Shown piece after piece: positions 52,001-59,554 of a stretch of DNA of 64,000 nt (the first letter of the stretch is position 1; the number at the start of each line of letters is the position of its first letter). The notes beneath the pieces were generated by a model. The model made no database searches. It saw only the letters and a program-made list of their open reading frames with translations, and was not told the DNA's origin. Both the position numbers and the translations under genes were made by a program. This DNA comes from Chitinophaga sp. LS1 (lineage in GTDB: Bacteria > Bacteroidota > Bacteroidia > Chitinophagales > Chitinophagaceae), in contig NZ_CP128362.1 of NCBI RefSeq assembly GCF_034274695.1, forward strand, positions 2,701,001-2,765,000. Reading direction: 5' to 3'.

Positions 52001-52742
52001 AGATAGAACCTATCACCGGCAGCGGAATATACAATCCCTTGTTCAGATCAGTGAGTGGGAAGATGTGTTGCTTCAGGGTATAATAACCACCGTGAATACC
52101 ATAACTACGGAAAGGGTGGTGGCTTGCAAAGATGACCAGCTTGTTCCGGTTACGGATTACGATATCACTCAATTCAGTCAGTACATCCTGTTTTGTTTTG
52201 AAATCGCAGGAAGACTCAGGTCCCGGTTTTGCGTAAGGAAACAACCACCATTCGGTATCCATGATCACGAGGGTGATGTTCTTATCCAGGGTCATTTCTA
52301 TAGGACCTGGGCAACCGTCTTTGGGCAGGAAGTTTACATTCGGCAGGTTCAATGAATCGACATATAGTTGTTCATTGATGATGGTCTGCCAGCCGTTTGG
52401 TTTTGACTTTTCCCAGTCATGATTACCGGGAATGAAGATAGCCTGCGTATTGGTATTGCGTACCAGGTTCACCTGGTAATCAAGTATCTCTTTGGAAAGT
52501 GGGTACCGGCTGCTGGTAGGGTCCGGCATCCCATAGGGGTATACGTTATCTCCCAGGTAGAGAACAGTATTTCTTGCATCCTGTAAGTCAAAGCGGCTCT
52601 TTACAGCATCAATAACAGGGTTGTGTCCATCCTGATGCAGTTCGCCGGCATCTCCTATCAGGATGATCCTCCTGGCCAGTGTATCCTGTGCCTGTGCTAC
52701 GAAGGGTAGGAAAAGTATGGAGAGATATAAAAGGTACTTCAT
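49095..52742 (-). CDS. Metallophosphoesterase fused to an Omp85-like beta-barrel
   Basis: The protein has 1215 residues. A signal peptide (1-18, AQAQ) precedes a calcineurin-like phosphoesterase (about 22-330) with GDAGE (D31), GDNVYP (D65, N66), GNHDW (N107, H108), SHHPFRSYG and GHDH. The middle (about 390-720) is an unassigned domain with DWDRHDDQWRWG and RDRDQAF, a pattern that recalls HipA- or CotH-like kinases. The C-terminal part (about 880-1215) is a beta-barrel ending in Phe, with the Omp85 hallmark LRGYRNYRF. The whole is thus an outer-membrane protein with a periplasmic or surface phosphoesterase. Its substrate is unknown. The start is 2 bp from the stop of the upstream lipoprotein gene, so the two are co-translated. 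Confidence 0.8.
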   Translation of the reverse strand: MKYLLYLSILFLPFVAQAQDTLARRIILIGDAGELHQDGHNPVIDAVKSRFDLQDARNTVLYLGDNVYPYGMPDPTSSRYPLSKEILDYQVNLVRNTNTQAIFIPGNHDWEKSKPNGWQTIINEQLYVDSLNLPNVNFLPKDGCPGPIEMTLDKNITLVIMDTEWWLFPYAKPGPESSCDFKTKQDVLTELSDIVIRNRNKLVIFASHHPFRSYGIHGGYYTLKQHIFPLTDLNKGLYIPLPVIGSIYPLTRGVFGTPEDLPNPDYQELVNGVEAAFKSHGPTIFVAGHDHALQFIKDKENYYIGSGSGAKETRVKKGAKSLYASNENGYAALEISKNGNITVQYYTVDKSDGPSFASNLFNVQDIRSEQLANASPTAKELPPFVTLPADTQYIHKTGIHYWLLGKNYRDVWAAPVNFPVLDINKEKGGLKILQRGGGMQTLSLRLEDKSGTEWVLRSVKKYPEKAIPAELKNTIAKDVVQDQISASNPYATMAVASLAEAAGVPHTNPTFVYLPKDTSLGIYASTHGDDVYLFEEREPVVKGKTYNTVKVLEQIHGDNDNTIDQEAVARARMLDLLMADWDRHDDQWRWGVKKHKKRDTKEYYPVPRDRDQAFFVNQGVITAIAARKWVMPKFQGFKPYYPNIEYQNPSAQPFDRSFMNEIDEKKWKDISHELVLSLPDSVIAAAVARFPDTVQKKVGDFTYRTLIARRDKLETASLDLYRFLSKDVDVTGTKKDELFTIERQQDGSVSLNVNKISKKGEVQQNIYSRTFDPKVTREIRIFGLGGEDKFDIKGDYYTPIHIRIIGGKDNDTYRDITTQHAGNHIRIYEKRGGADTFALAGNERKVLSYNPDNIKYERTPLLYTYDKLMPLATAGFNSDDGLSLGVGFQYTKQGFRKRPFASRQTVMAGHSLGTNAWQFRYMGEFTDVIGNTDLALTATAKAPNNTINFFGYGNETVFEKDLKIKYYRTRFSLYNVEPLFKTNLSNKFQLIYGPTFTYYTLDKDATKGRIIEDFDKNGLDSLSVYQGKYYAGLKLGYQIDTRNNTIAPTRGFYWNTTLHGNQGLNEQQRHYLQLSTDMSIYTSFSTPANLVLVTRFGGGKLWGHYEYFQAMYLGGVQNLRGYRNYRFAGDAMAFNNTELRLKLFEFRSYLFPATVGLLAFNDVGRVWKSGEKSSAWHDGYGGGIYFSPVNMLILTATVGRSEEEVLPYITFGFRF

Positions 52743-52744
52743 CG

Positions 52745-53599
52745 TTACTGAGGTCTTTGGTTATATTTAAACTTGAGGATATTGGCCGACGATTCATCAG
52801 CTGATTCATTCGAAATATACATATCGCCATTCGGGGCAAAAGAAATGCCTTCCGGTTGTCGGAATACTGTATGTTTCAGATTATAGGCTTCCTGTACTTT
52901 TCCATCCAGGTCAGTGATCACTAACAGTCTATTTACAGCAGACAGTATGTACAGCCGCTTTTCAATAGGGTGAATGGCAGCTGCTGATGGCTTGAACAGG
53001 GTCATTTTTTCGCCGCTAAGACGTTCAATATCTGCGATATTGATACGGTAGAATGGATTATCATCAAATGTCCATGTCTTCATATCAAAGCGGTAGGCGG
53101 TATTATAACCCTTGTCCTTATCATCAGCGCAGGCTTTGCAAACCATGATCATCCCATCATTGCGGGGATCATAGTAGAGGGTTTCAAACTCGTTTTTGCC
53201 ATCTATTGGTAGTTTATAATTGATGGCATCAGTAGAGTCAGAAAAAAGACCTGTCACCTGATAGAGGTGCCCCTTGCTTTTCAGTACCAGCCAATTTTTG
53301 CCATCGGTAGCGAGGTCTTCATAATCCCCGCTCTTGTCGAATTTCCAGTTGGGGTAAGGCGTATTGCCTGTTACATCGATAGAAAATACACGGCCCTGTT
53401 CATCGTTGATAGCCAGAATATGGTGTTCATCCGGCGCCAGTACAATGCCTGAAATCTCTTGCATGGACTGTCTTACATGAAACCGGGTGGGTTCCTCAAG
53501 TTTATATCCTTTCGGAGATTCGTATTTTTTATCCCTGTTGTTGTAATAATTACATGAAGTAAACAACAGGCAAACTATTAATAAATGTCGTAGAGTCAT
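52745..53599 (-). CDS. SdiA-regulated-like beta-propeller lipoprotein
   Basis: The protein has 284 residues from the ATG at 53599 (MTLRHLLIVCLLFTSC, lipobox Cys); an upstream start would give a less convincing N-terminus. The mature domain fits the SdiA-regulated / phytase-like propeller family: EISGIVLAPDEHHILAINDE, DYEDLATDGKNWLVLKS, NEFETLYYDPRNDGMIMVCK, and FRQPEGISFAPNGDMYISNE, with acidic residues that could bind calcium. It could act with the downstream metallophosphoesterase on a phosphorylated extracellular substrate; this is inference from adjacency. Confidence 0.78.
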   Translation of the reverse strand: MTLRHLLIVCLLFTSCNYYNNRDKKYESPKGYKLEEPTRFHVRQSMQEISGIVLAPDEHHILAINDEQGRVFSIDVTGNTPYPNWKFDKSGDYEDLATDGKNWLVLKSKGHLYQVTGLFSDSTDAINYKLPIDGKNEFETLYYDPRNDGMIMVCKACADDKDKGYNTAYRFDMKTWTFDDNPFYRINIADIERLSGEKMTLFKPSAAAIHPIEKRLYILSAVNRLLVITDLDGKVQEAYNLKHTVFRQPEGISFAPNGDMYISNESADESSANILKFKYNQRPQ

Positions 53600-53682
53600 A
53601 AGATGAGCAGTATGGTGGAATAAAATTAACTCAAAAATGCAGTAACTTGCTGATCTCAGTTTTGCTTTTTTAACCAAGCCTT

Positions 53683-54933
53683 ATGCAGACAAGTGTAATC
53701 ATCGACGCCGCACAACAATATGTGACAACACAGTACCAGGATCATCCTCTCCCCAATCTGGTGTACCATAACCTGGAACATACCAGACAGGTTGTTGCAG
53801 CAGCAGCGCAGATTTCAGCGCATTACCGGTTACAGGATACCGACCTTTTAGTCGTGTATATAGCAGCCTGGTTTCATGACCTGGGCTACCTGCTGGGGGA
53901 GTCTAAAACACATGAACAGACAGGTGCTTCACTGGCCCGTAATTTTCTAAATGAACAAATGGTACCGTTAAATATACAAGAGCAGGTAACTGGTTGTATT
54001 ATGGCTACCAAAATGCCACAGGAACCTCACAACCTGCTGGAAGAGATTGTTTGCGATGCAGACCTCTTCAACTTTGGTACGAAGGAGTTCAGGAAGCGGA
54101 CCAAGGTATTGCACCAGGAAATAGAGCTTACACATAAGAAGGAGATTACTGGTGCTGATTGGACAGCTGGTACATTGAAACTGCTGCAAGCGCATCATTA
54201 TCATACCGCTTACTGTCAGGCACTCTTACAGGAGCAGAAAGAGGAGAACATTGCGTGGTTGAAAAAACGCCTGGAGAAACAGGAGGATAAGGCAGAGAAG
54301 AAGGGAGGGAAAAAAGAAGAGAAATTAGAAGAAGCTGTTGCTAAAGAAAGTAAAAAGCTGAAAATCGATAAGCCGGAAAAGCAAAACAAAGAACCGAAAG
54401 CCGGCAGAGGGGTGGAGACCATGTTCCGTACCACTTCCTCCAATCATATCCGCCTGAGTGCCATGGCCGACAGCAAGGCGCACATCATGATTTCAGTGAA
54501 TTCTATCATAGTATCTGTGATACTCGGTGTACTTTTCCGCAAGCTGGAAGACTATCCTAACCTGATCATCCCTTCAGTATTATTCCTCACCACAGGAGTG
54601 ATCACCATTATCTTCTCAGTACTGGCTACCCGTCCAAATGTGAATAAAGGTAAGTTTATCAGGGAAGACATCGTCAATAAAAAGACAAATCTCCTCTTCT
54701 TTGGTAACTTCCATGAAATGGAGCTGGAGCAGTATAAATGGGGTATGACAGAGATGATGAAAGATAGCGATTACCTCTATGGTAGCATGATCCAGGATAT
54801 CTACCATCTTGGGGTAGTACTGGGTAAAAAGTATAAACAACTACGCATCGCGTACAACATATTTATGTTTGGTCTGATCATTTCAGTGTTGGCATTTGTG
54901 ATAGCCGTGCTGTTCTTCCCTGTGCATAACTAA
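53683..54933 (+). CDS. HD-domain phosphohydrolase fused to a Pycsar-type TM effector domain (DUF5706)
   Basis: The protein has 416 residues. The N-terminal HD domain (about 1-185) has YHNLEHTRQV (H33), AAWFHDLGYL (H65, D66) and CDADLFNFG (Asp), a complete metal-binding set. A highly charged Lys/Glu linker (about 190-245) leads to a domain with LSAMADSKAHIMISVNSIIVSVILGV, two close membrane helices, NLLFFGNFHEM and a last TM helix near 390-411. This is the DUF5706/PycTM architecture, known as a membrane effector in pyrimidine cyclase (Pycsar) phage defence. No pyrimidine cyclase gene is adjacent, and ppk1 follows after 7 bp, so a housekeeping nucleotide or polyphosphate role is equally possible. 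Confidence 0.8.
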   Translation: MQTSVIIDAAQQYVTTQYQDHPLPNLVYHNLEHTRQVVAAAAQISAHYRLQDTDLLVVYIAAWFHDLGYLLGESKTHEQTGASLARNFLNEQMVPLNIQEQVTGCIMATKMPQEPHNLLEEIVCDADLFNFGTKEFRKRTKVLHQEIELTHKKEITGADWTAGTLKLLQAHHYHTAYCQALLQEQKEENIAWLKKRLEKQEDKAEKKGGKKEEKLEEAVAKESKKLKIDKPEKQNKEPKAGRGVETMFRTTSSNHIRLSAMADSKAHIMISVNSIIVSVILGVLFRKLEDYPNLIIPSVLFLTTGVITIIFSVLATRPNVNKGKFIREDIVNKKTNLLFFGNFHEMELEQYKWGMTEMMKDSDYLYGSMIQDIYHLGVVLGKKYKQLRIAYNIFMFGLIISVLAFVIAVLFFPVHN

Positions 54934-54940
54934 GTGATAT

Positions 54941-57019
54941 ATGAATACTCCACTGTATGACCGTGATCTGAGCTGGTTATCATTTAACTACAGGGTGCTG
55001 AGCATGGCCAGAGATCCTGCGGTGCCGCTGTATGAGCGCATTCGCTTCTTGTCCATCTTCTCCTCGAACTTAGATGAGTTCTTCCGTGTACGTATGCCCG
55101 CTGTCATGGCAGTGAATAAACTGGTGCGCGACAATCCTGAAGTAGCAGGGGAAGAAACGCTTTCTACCGATACGCTTCCCATTATTCAGCAGGAGATCAA
55201 CAGACAGTTGGGCGAATTTGGGCATACCCTTACCCAGCAGCTCCTGCCGGCATTAAGAGATAACAGGGTTGATCTTTACTATAACCAGGAGATCCTGTCT
55301 TCGCACCTGGCTCCTATGCGGGAGTACTTCCAGACAAAGATCCAGGGCTTTCTGCAACCCTTTTGGCTGGACAAGAAAAAGCCCAAAGATGCATTCCTGG
55401 AGAATAACCAGCTTTATCTGGTAGTATCCGTTTCTCCTGAAAATGAACCTGATCGCCTGCAATATGCAGTGGTCAATATTCCCAGCAGTGAACTGCCCCG
55501 TTTCTTTGAACTCCCACAAGTTCAGGATGTCAGCTACATCGTGATGCTGGACGACATCATCCGGGAAAATGTAGGCTGGCTGTTTCCGGGATATACCGTC
55601 AATGGTTGCTATAGTATCAAGATCACTCGTGATGCAGAAACTGATATGAACGAACTGGCCAGTGATATACTGGACCAGGTAGAAACCATGATTGCCAAAA
55701 GAGAACTGGGTATCCCTACCCGTTTTCTCTATGACAGCAGCATGCCATTGGCCTTGAAACAATTACTGGGTAATTACTTCAGTATCCTGCCACAGGAAAT
55801 GGTGCCGGGAGGCCGTTACCACAACCTGAAGGATTTAGCAGACCTGCCCATGCCTGTAAAGTCTCCGCTGTTCACCTATCCTAAGCAGCCTTCGGCTCAT
55901 CTGCCACAACTGGATCAGGTACCGCATCTGCTGGAAGAGGTATTACAAAGGGATATCATTCTCCATCCCCCTTACCAACGATATGATTACATTCTCCGTT
56001 TCTTCAACGAAGCGGCGACTGATCCCACTGTCAAAGAAATTTACATTACACTATATCGCATTGCAGCCAGTTCACAGATTGCCAATGCCCTTATCAGCGC
56101 TGCCCGCAACGGTAAACAGGTAACGGTATTCGTAGAGCTGAAAGCCCGTTTTGATGAAGCCAACAATATCCGTTGGGCCAAGAAAATGAAGGCAGCTGGT
56201 GTGAAGATCATCTATAGCATTCCGGGGTTGAAGGTACATGCCAAGATAGCCCTGGTAAAACGTAAACGTGGTTACCAATGGGATTATGCAGGGCTGATGG
56301 CCACGGGAAATTTCAATGAAAGCACCGCCCGTTTTTATACAGATCATGTATTGCTCACAGCACATCCGGGTATTACCCAGGAACTGGAACTGTTGTTCTT
56401 ATATCTACAGGCCCGCCAGCAACCGGATAAGTATAATTACCTGAAATTCAATCACCTGCTGGTGGCGCAGTTTAACCTGAAGACCCGGTTCTCCGAACTG
56501 ATAGACAGGGAGATTGCCAATGTAAAAGCTGGTAAACCTGCGCATATCATCATCAAGCTGAATAATCTGCAGGAAAAGGATATGATTGCCAAACTGTACG
56601 AAGCCAGCGAAGCAGGAGTAAAGGTAGACTTGATTGCACGTAGTATCTGTTGTCTGCAACCCGACCAGCCGGAAAGCAGCAATATCAAAGTAAGAAGAAT
56701 TGTAGACCGCTACCTGGAACATGCGCGGGTATTCATCTTCCATAACAATGGGGAAGAAGAAGTGTATATGGGTTCTGCAGACTGGATGAACCGCAATATC
56801 CACAGGCGTATAGAAGTCTGTTTCCCGGTATATGCAAAGGAACTGGCTGCCCAGTTGAAAGAGATTATCAATCTTCAATTGGCAGACAATACCAATGCAG
56901 TGATGCTGGATGCGCAGTTGCACAATATATCTTTGACTCCTGAAAAGGGTGCACCTGCTGTCAATGCCCAATTGGGAATCTATCAATATATTCAATCACT
57001 GGAAAATGACCATCATTAG
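54941..57019 (+). CDS. ppk1: Polyphosphate kinase 1
   Basis: The protein has 692 residues. It reversibly makes inorganic polyphosphate from ATP. It begins DRDLSWLSFNYRVL and FLSIFSSNLDEFFRVRM, the family's N-domain. The phospho-acceptor histidine is H433 in LKVHAKIALV, aligned with E. coli H435; GLMATGNFNESTARFYTDH and GSADWMNRNIHRRIEVCFPV belong to the phospholipase-D-like catalytic domains. Length is standard. It is second in a run of five same-strand genes, starting 7 bp after the HD/Pycsar gene and overlapping the next gene by 14 bp. Confidence 0.96.
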   Translation: MNTPLYDRDLSWLSFNYRVLSMARDPAVPLYERIRFLSIFSSNLDEFFRVRMPAVMAVNKLVRDNPEVAGEETLSTDTLPIIQQEINRQLGEFGHTLTQQLLPALRDNRVDLYYNQEILSSHLAPMREYFQTKIQGFLQPFWLDKKKPKDAFLENNQLYLVVSVSPENEPDRLQYAVVNIPSSELPRFFELPQVQDVSYIVMLDDIIRENVGWLFPGYTVNGCYSIKITRDAETDMNELASDILDQVETMIAKRELGIPTRFLYDSSMPLALKQLLGNYFSILPQEMVPGGRYHNLKDLADLPMPVKSPLFTYPKQPSAHLPQLDQVPHLLEEVLQRDIILHPPYQRYDYILRFFNEAATDPTVKEIYITLYRIAASSQIANALISAARNGKQVTVFVELKARFDEANNIRWAKKMKAAGVKIIYSIPGLKVHAKIALVKRKRGYQWDYAGLMATGNFNESTARFYTDHVLLTAHPGITQELELLFLYLQARQQPDKYNYLKFNHLLVAQFNLKTRFSELIDREIANVKAGKPAHIIIKLNNLQEKDMIAKLYEASEAGVKVDLIARSICCLQPDQPESSNIKVRRIVDRYLEHARVFIFHNNGEEEVYMGSADWMNRNIHRRIEVCFPVYAKELAAQLKEIINLQLADNTNAVMLDAQLHNISLTPEKGAPAVNAQLGIYQYIQSLENDHH

Positions 57020-57521
57020 TCGCTTATTCATCGCCTTACTGTGTCTTTGTGCCACTACTACTTTATCTGCACAGGAAAAGCATTCCCTGGACCTGGAGCA
57101 TATTTATAACCCGGGTGCCGATGCTGCGGCAGACCTGGCAGCTATTCAGCAGCAGGCGGCGGCTGCCAAAAAACACATATTGGTACAGGTAGGCGGCAAT
57201 TGGTGCATATGGTGTAAGCGATTTTATAAATTCACGGAAGAGGATAGCACGTTGAAAAGCCTGCTGAACAAGAACTTTATTGTATACCATCTGAATTATA
57301 GCAAGGAGAATAAGAACCTGCCTATATTGCAAAAGCTGGGTTATCCACAGCGTTTCGGTTTCCCGGTGATCGTGATCCTGGATGCAAAGGGCAACAGACT
57401 ACATACACAGGATACCGGTTTACTGGAATCCGCAGATTCATATGATCAGAAGAAGATAGCGATGTTATTGAAGCAATGGGGCCCGGATGCGCTCAACCCT
57501 GCTTATTACACTAATCAATGA
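57006..57521 (+). CDS. Secreted thioredoxin-fold protein
   Basis: The protein has 171 residues from the ATG at 57006, inside the end of ppk1. A signal peptide (MTIISRLFIALLCLCATTTLSAQ) precedes a thioredoxin-like domain with redox motif WCIWC (CxxC) in GGNWCIWCKRFYKF and the cis-Pro strand RFGFPVIVILDAKG. It is a periplasmic thiol-disulphide protein similar to thioredoxin_7 / DsbD-gamma-like members. The stop overlaps the next start by 4 bp. Confidence 0.85.
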   Translation: MTIISRLFIALLCLCATTTLSAQEKHSLDLEHIYNPGADAAADLAAIQQQAAAAKKHILVQVGGNWCIWCKRFYKFTEEDSTLKSLLNKNFIVYHLNYSKENKNLPILQKLGYPQRFGFPVIVILDAKGNRLHTQDTGLLESADSYDQKKIAMLLKQWGPDALNPAYYTNQ

Positions 57522-57991
57522 TAAAATTCCAACGTTTAGTAACACAGCCCTGGAAGTTTTCCCTGTTTTTGTTGTATAAATTACCGGCAGCATGGCTGGC
57601 AGGGGTAAGGGTACAACAATTGACCCCTGCTGTTTGTATCACTTCCGTACCTTTCAGGTGGTTGTCACAGAATCCTTTTAAGTCTACCTATTTTGCCTGT
57701 CTGGCTATGGCGGCAGAAATGAGCACGGGATTACCGGCTATGTGGTTTACGGCCGATGCGGCACCTGCCCGGGTATCCATGTTAGTAACGGGTATGCAGG
57801 CCAGCTTTCTGAAGAAAGCCACAGGGAAGACTTATTTTACATGTGAAGAACTGGACGGGATGCAGGTAGCTATACAGCATGCAGTAGCTTCGGGGGAGCC
57901 TGTCGCCATCACAGTCAACACTACTGGCAGAAGCCACGATGGCACAGTAATTGCCACGTTCGCGATCACCTGGTCGTTTAAGAAACGCTGA
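57518..57991 (+). CDS. DUF4442 hotdog-fold protein, thioesterase-like
   Basis: The protein has 157 residues. It matches the DUF4442 family by length and layout: QNPFKSTYFACLAMAAEMSTGLPAMW contains the hotdog helix, and the end is VIATFAITWSFKKR. The family is related to acyl-CoA thioesterases, but no substrate is established. It has no signal peptide. The ATG overlaps the thioredoxin stop (ATGA), pointing to coupled translation in the ppk1 operon. Confidence 0.75.
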   Translation: MIKFQRLVTQPWKFSLFLLYKLPAAWLAGVRVQQLTPAVCITSVPFRWLSQNPFKSTYFACLAMAAEMSTGLPAMWFTADAAPARVSMLVTGMQASFLKKATGKTYFTCEELDGMQVAIQHAVASGEPVAITVNTTGRSHDGTVIATFAITWSFKKR

Positions 57992-58006
57992 TAAAAATCA
58001 ATCATT

Positions 58007-59413
58007 ATGAAGATAGCCTTTCATGGGGCGGCACGAACTGTTACCGGTTCGAAACACCTGATTACATTAAAGAATGGGAAAAAGATCTTATTAGATTGCG
58101 GCATGTTCCAGGGTATGGGAAAGGACACAGATGCCATGAACTTTGACCTGGGTTTTGACCCATCTACTGTTACCATGATGGTATTATCCCATGCACATAT
58201 TGACCACACAGGCCTGATTCCCCTGTTGGTAAAAAGGGGTTTTAAAGGCCATATCTTTTGTACCCCCGCTACATTTGACCTCGCCCAGATCCTTTTGATG
58301 GACTCCGCCAGGATACAGGAAGAGGATATAAAGTTTACCAATAAAAAGCGCCGGAAAGTAGGATTGCCGCAGGAAGAGCCGCTGTATACAGTGGATGATG
58401 CTAAAAAGAGCATATCTGCTTTCAAAAAGGTAAAGAGCTATAAAGAATGGCACAGAATAGATGACGAGGTGGAAGTGATGTTTACAGATGCGGGGCATAT
58501 CATAGGTAGTGCGGCAGTGACTCTTCGCATAACAGAAGGGGGCAAACCAACGATCATTACTTTCAGTGGGGATATTGGCAGGTACAATGATGCGATCCTG
58601 AAATCGCCGGATACTTTTCCACAGGCAGATTACATCCTCATGGAATCTACCTATGGCAGTACCCTGCATGCGGAAGCGGCACCAGCTACCGATGTATTGC
58701 TGAGGTATATACATGATACCTGTAAGGTAAAGAAAGGAAAGCTGATCATCCCGGCATTCAGCGTTGGTCGTACACAGGAATTGCTGTATGCCCTGAATAA
58801 GGCGCAGCTGGATGGTAAGTTGCCAAAGGTGGATATCTTTGTGGATAGCCCGCTATCCACGGAAGCGACAGAGGTGGTGACAGCCCATCCGGAGTTGTTC
58901 AATAAGTCCGTGGCGAAGCTGTTGCAGATTGATGACGATGTATTTGATTTTCCGGGGTTGCATTTTATAGAATCCGTGGATGAGTCAAAGAACCTCAATT
59001 TTCGTCAGGAACCTTGCGTGATTATTTCAGCTTCAGGTATGGCGGAAGCAGGTAGGGTAAAGCATCATATTGCTAATAATATTAGTGATACTAAAAATAC
59101 CATACTGATGGTGGGTTATTGTGAACCGCAATCATTGGGTGGCCGGTTAATGAGAGGAGCGAAGGAAGTATCAATTTATGGTACCCGTTATGAGGTGAGG
59201 GCAGAAGTGGGAAGTATCCGGTCAATGAGTGCCCATGGCGATTATGAAGATTTAAGCCAGTGGTTGTCTTGTCAAAACCCGAAAGAAGTGAAGAAGTTGT
59301 TTTTGGTGCACGGTGAGTATGAGGTGCAGCAGATATTCAGGAATTGGTTGTTGAAAAAGGGATTTGGGGATATAGAGGTGCCTGAAAGGCATTCTGAGGT
59401 TGGATTGGGATAA
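58007..59413 (+). CDS. MBL-fold / beta-CASP RNA exonuclease-like hydrolase
   Basis: The protein has 468 residues. The metallo-beta-lactamase core has SHAHIDHTGLIP (metal ligands), TDAGHIIGSAAV and FSGDIG; the beta-CASP insert and the C-terminal motifs ISASGMAEAGRVKHHI and LVHGEY are present. This arrangement is that of CPSF/Ysh1-like mRNA 3'-processing factors and bacterial YsxA-type nucleases. The substrate is probably RNA, by family. It follows DUF4442 after 15 bp and closes the operon. Confidence 0.88.
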   Translation: MKIAFHGAARTVTGSKHLITLKNGKKILLDCGMFQGMGKDTDAMNFDLGFDPSTVTMMVLSHAHIDHTGLIPLLVKRGFKGHIFCTPATFDLAQILLMDSARIQEEDIKFTNKKRRKVGLPQEEPLYTVDDAKKSISAFKKVKSYKEWHRIDDEVEVMFTDAGHIIGSAAVTLRITEGGKPTIITFSGDIGRYNDAILKSPDTFPQADYILMESTYGSTLHAEAAPATDVLLRYIHDTCKVKKGKLIIPAFSVGRTQELLYALNKAQLDGKLPKVDIFVDSPLSTEATEVVTAHPELFNKSVAKLLQIDDDVFDFPGLHFIESVDESKNLNFRQEPCVIISASGMAEAGRVKHHIANNISDTKNTILMVGYCEPQSLGGRLMRGAKEVSIYGTRYEVRAEVGSIRSMSAHGDYEDLSQWLSCQNPKEVKKLFLVHGEYEVQQIFRNWLLKKGFGDIEVPERHSEVGLG

Positions 59414-59424
59414 GGTTTCTGCGA

Positions 59425-59501
59425 GTGTTCTTCGACGCTTCTTCGAGTGTTGTTCGAGTGTTCTTCGAATGGTGTTCGATGCTTCTTCGACGCTTCTTCG
59501 A
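59425..59501 (+). repeat. Seven tandem 11-bp repeats
   Basis: Seven contiguous 11-bp units, each ending TTCGA (first unit GTGTTCTTCGA, second CGCTTCTTCGA), run from 59425 to 59501; an eighth unit is broken. They begin 11 bp after the stop of the MBL gene. The period equals about one helical turn, so the palindromic TCGA steps fall on the same face of the DNA. Confidence 0.85.
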
Positions 59502-59514
59502 TGCTTGTATATCT

Positions 59515-59550
59515 AAAACCCGGTTTTGCTGTAAGGCAAAACCGGGTTTT
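59515..59550 (+). terminator. Bidirectional terminator
   Basis: AAAACCCGGTTTTGC (59515-59529) pairs with GCAAAACCGGGTTTT (59536-59550), followed by TCTTTT. It separates the MBL gene from the convergent aminopeptidase gene. Confidence 0.85.
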
Positions 59551-59554
59551 TCTT

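Noticed and set aside
53683..54933. Complete Pycsar defence operon
   Set aside because: No pyrimidine cyclase-like gene is adjacent on either side; only the effector-type domain is present.
56405..56995. 196-codon minus-strand frame inside ppk1
   Set aside because: Antisense to ppk1 catalytic codons, no domain.
59425..59501. Possible CRISPR array
   Set aside because: Units are 11 bp and directly adjacent; there are no spacers and no cas genes in the window.
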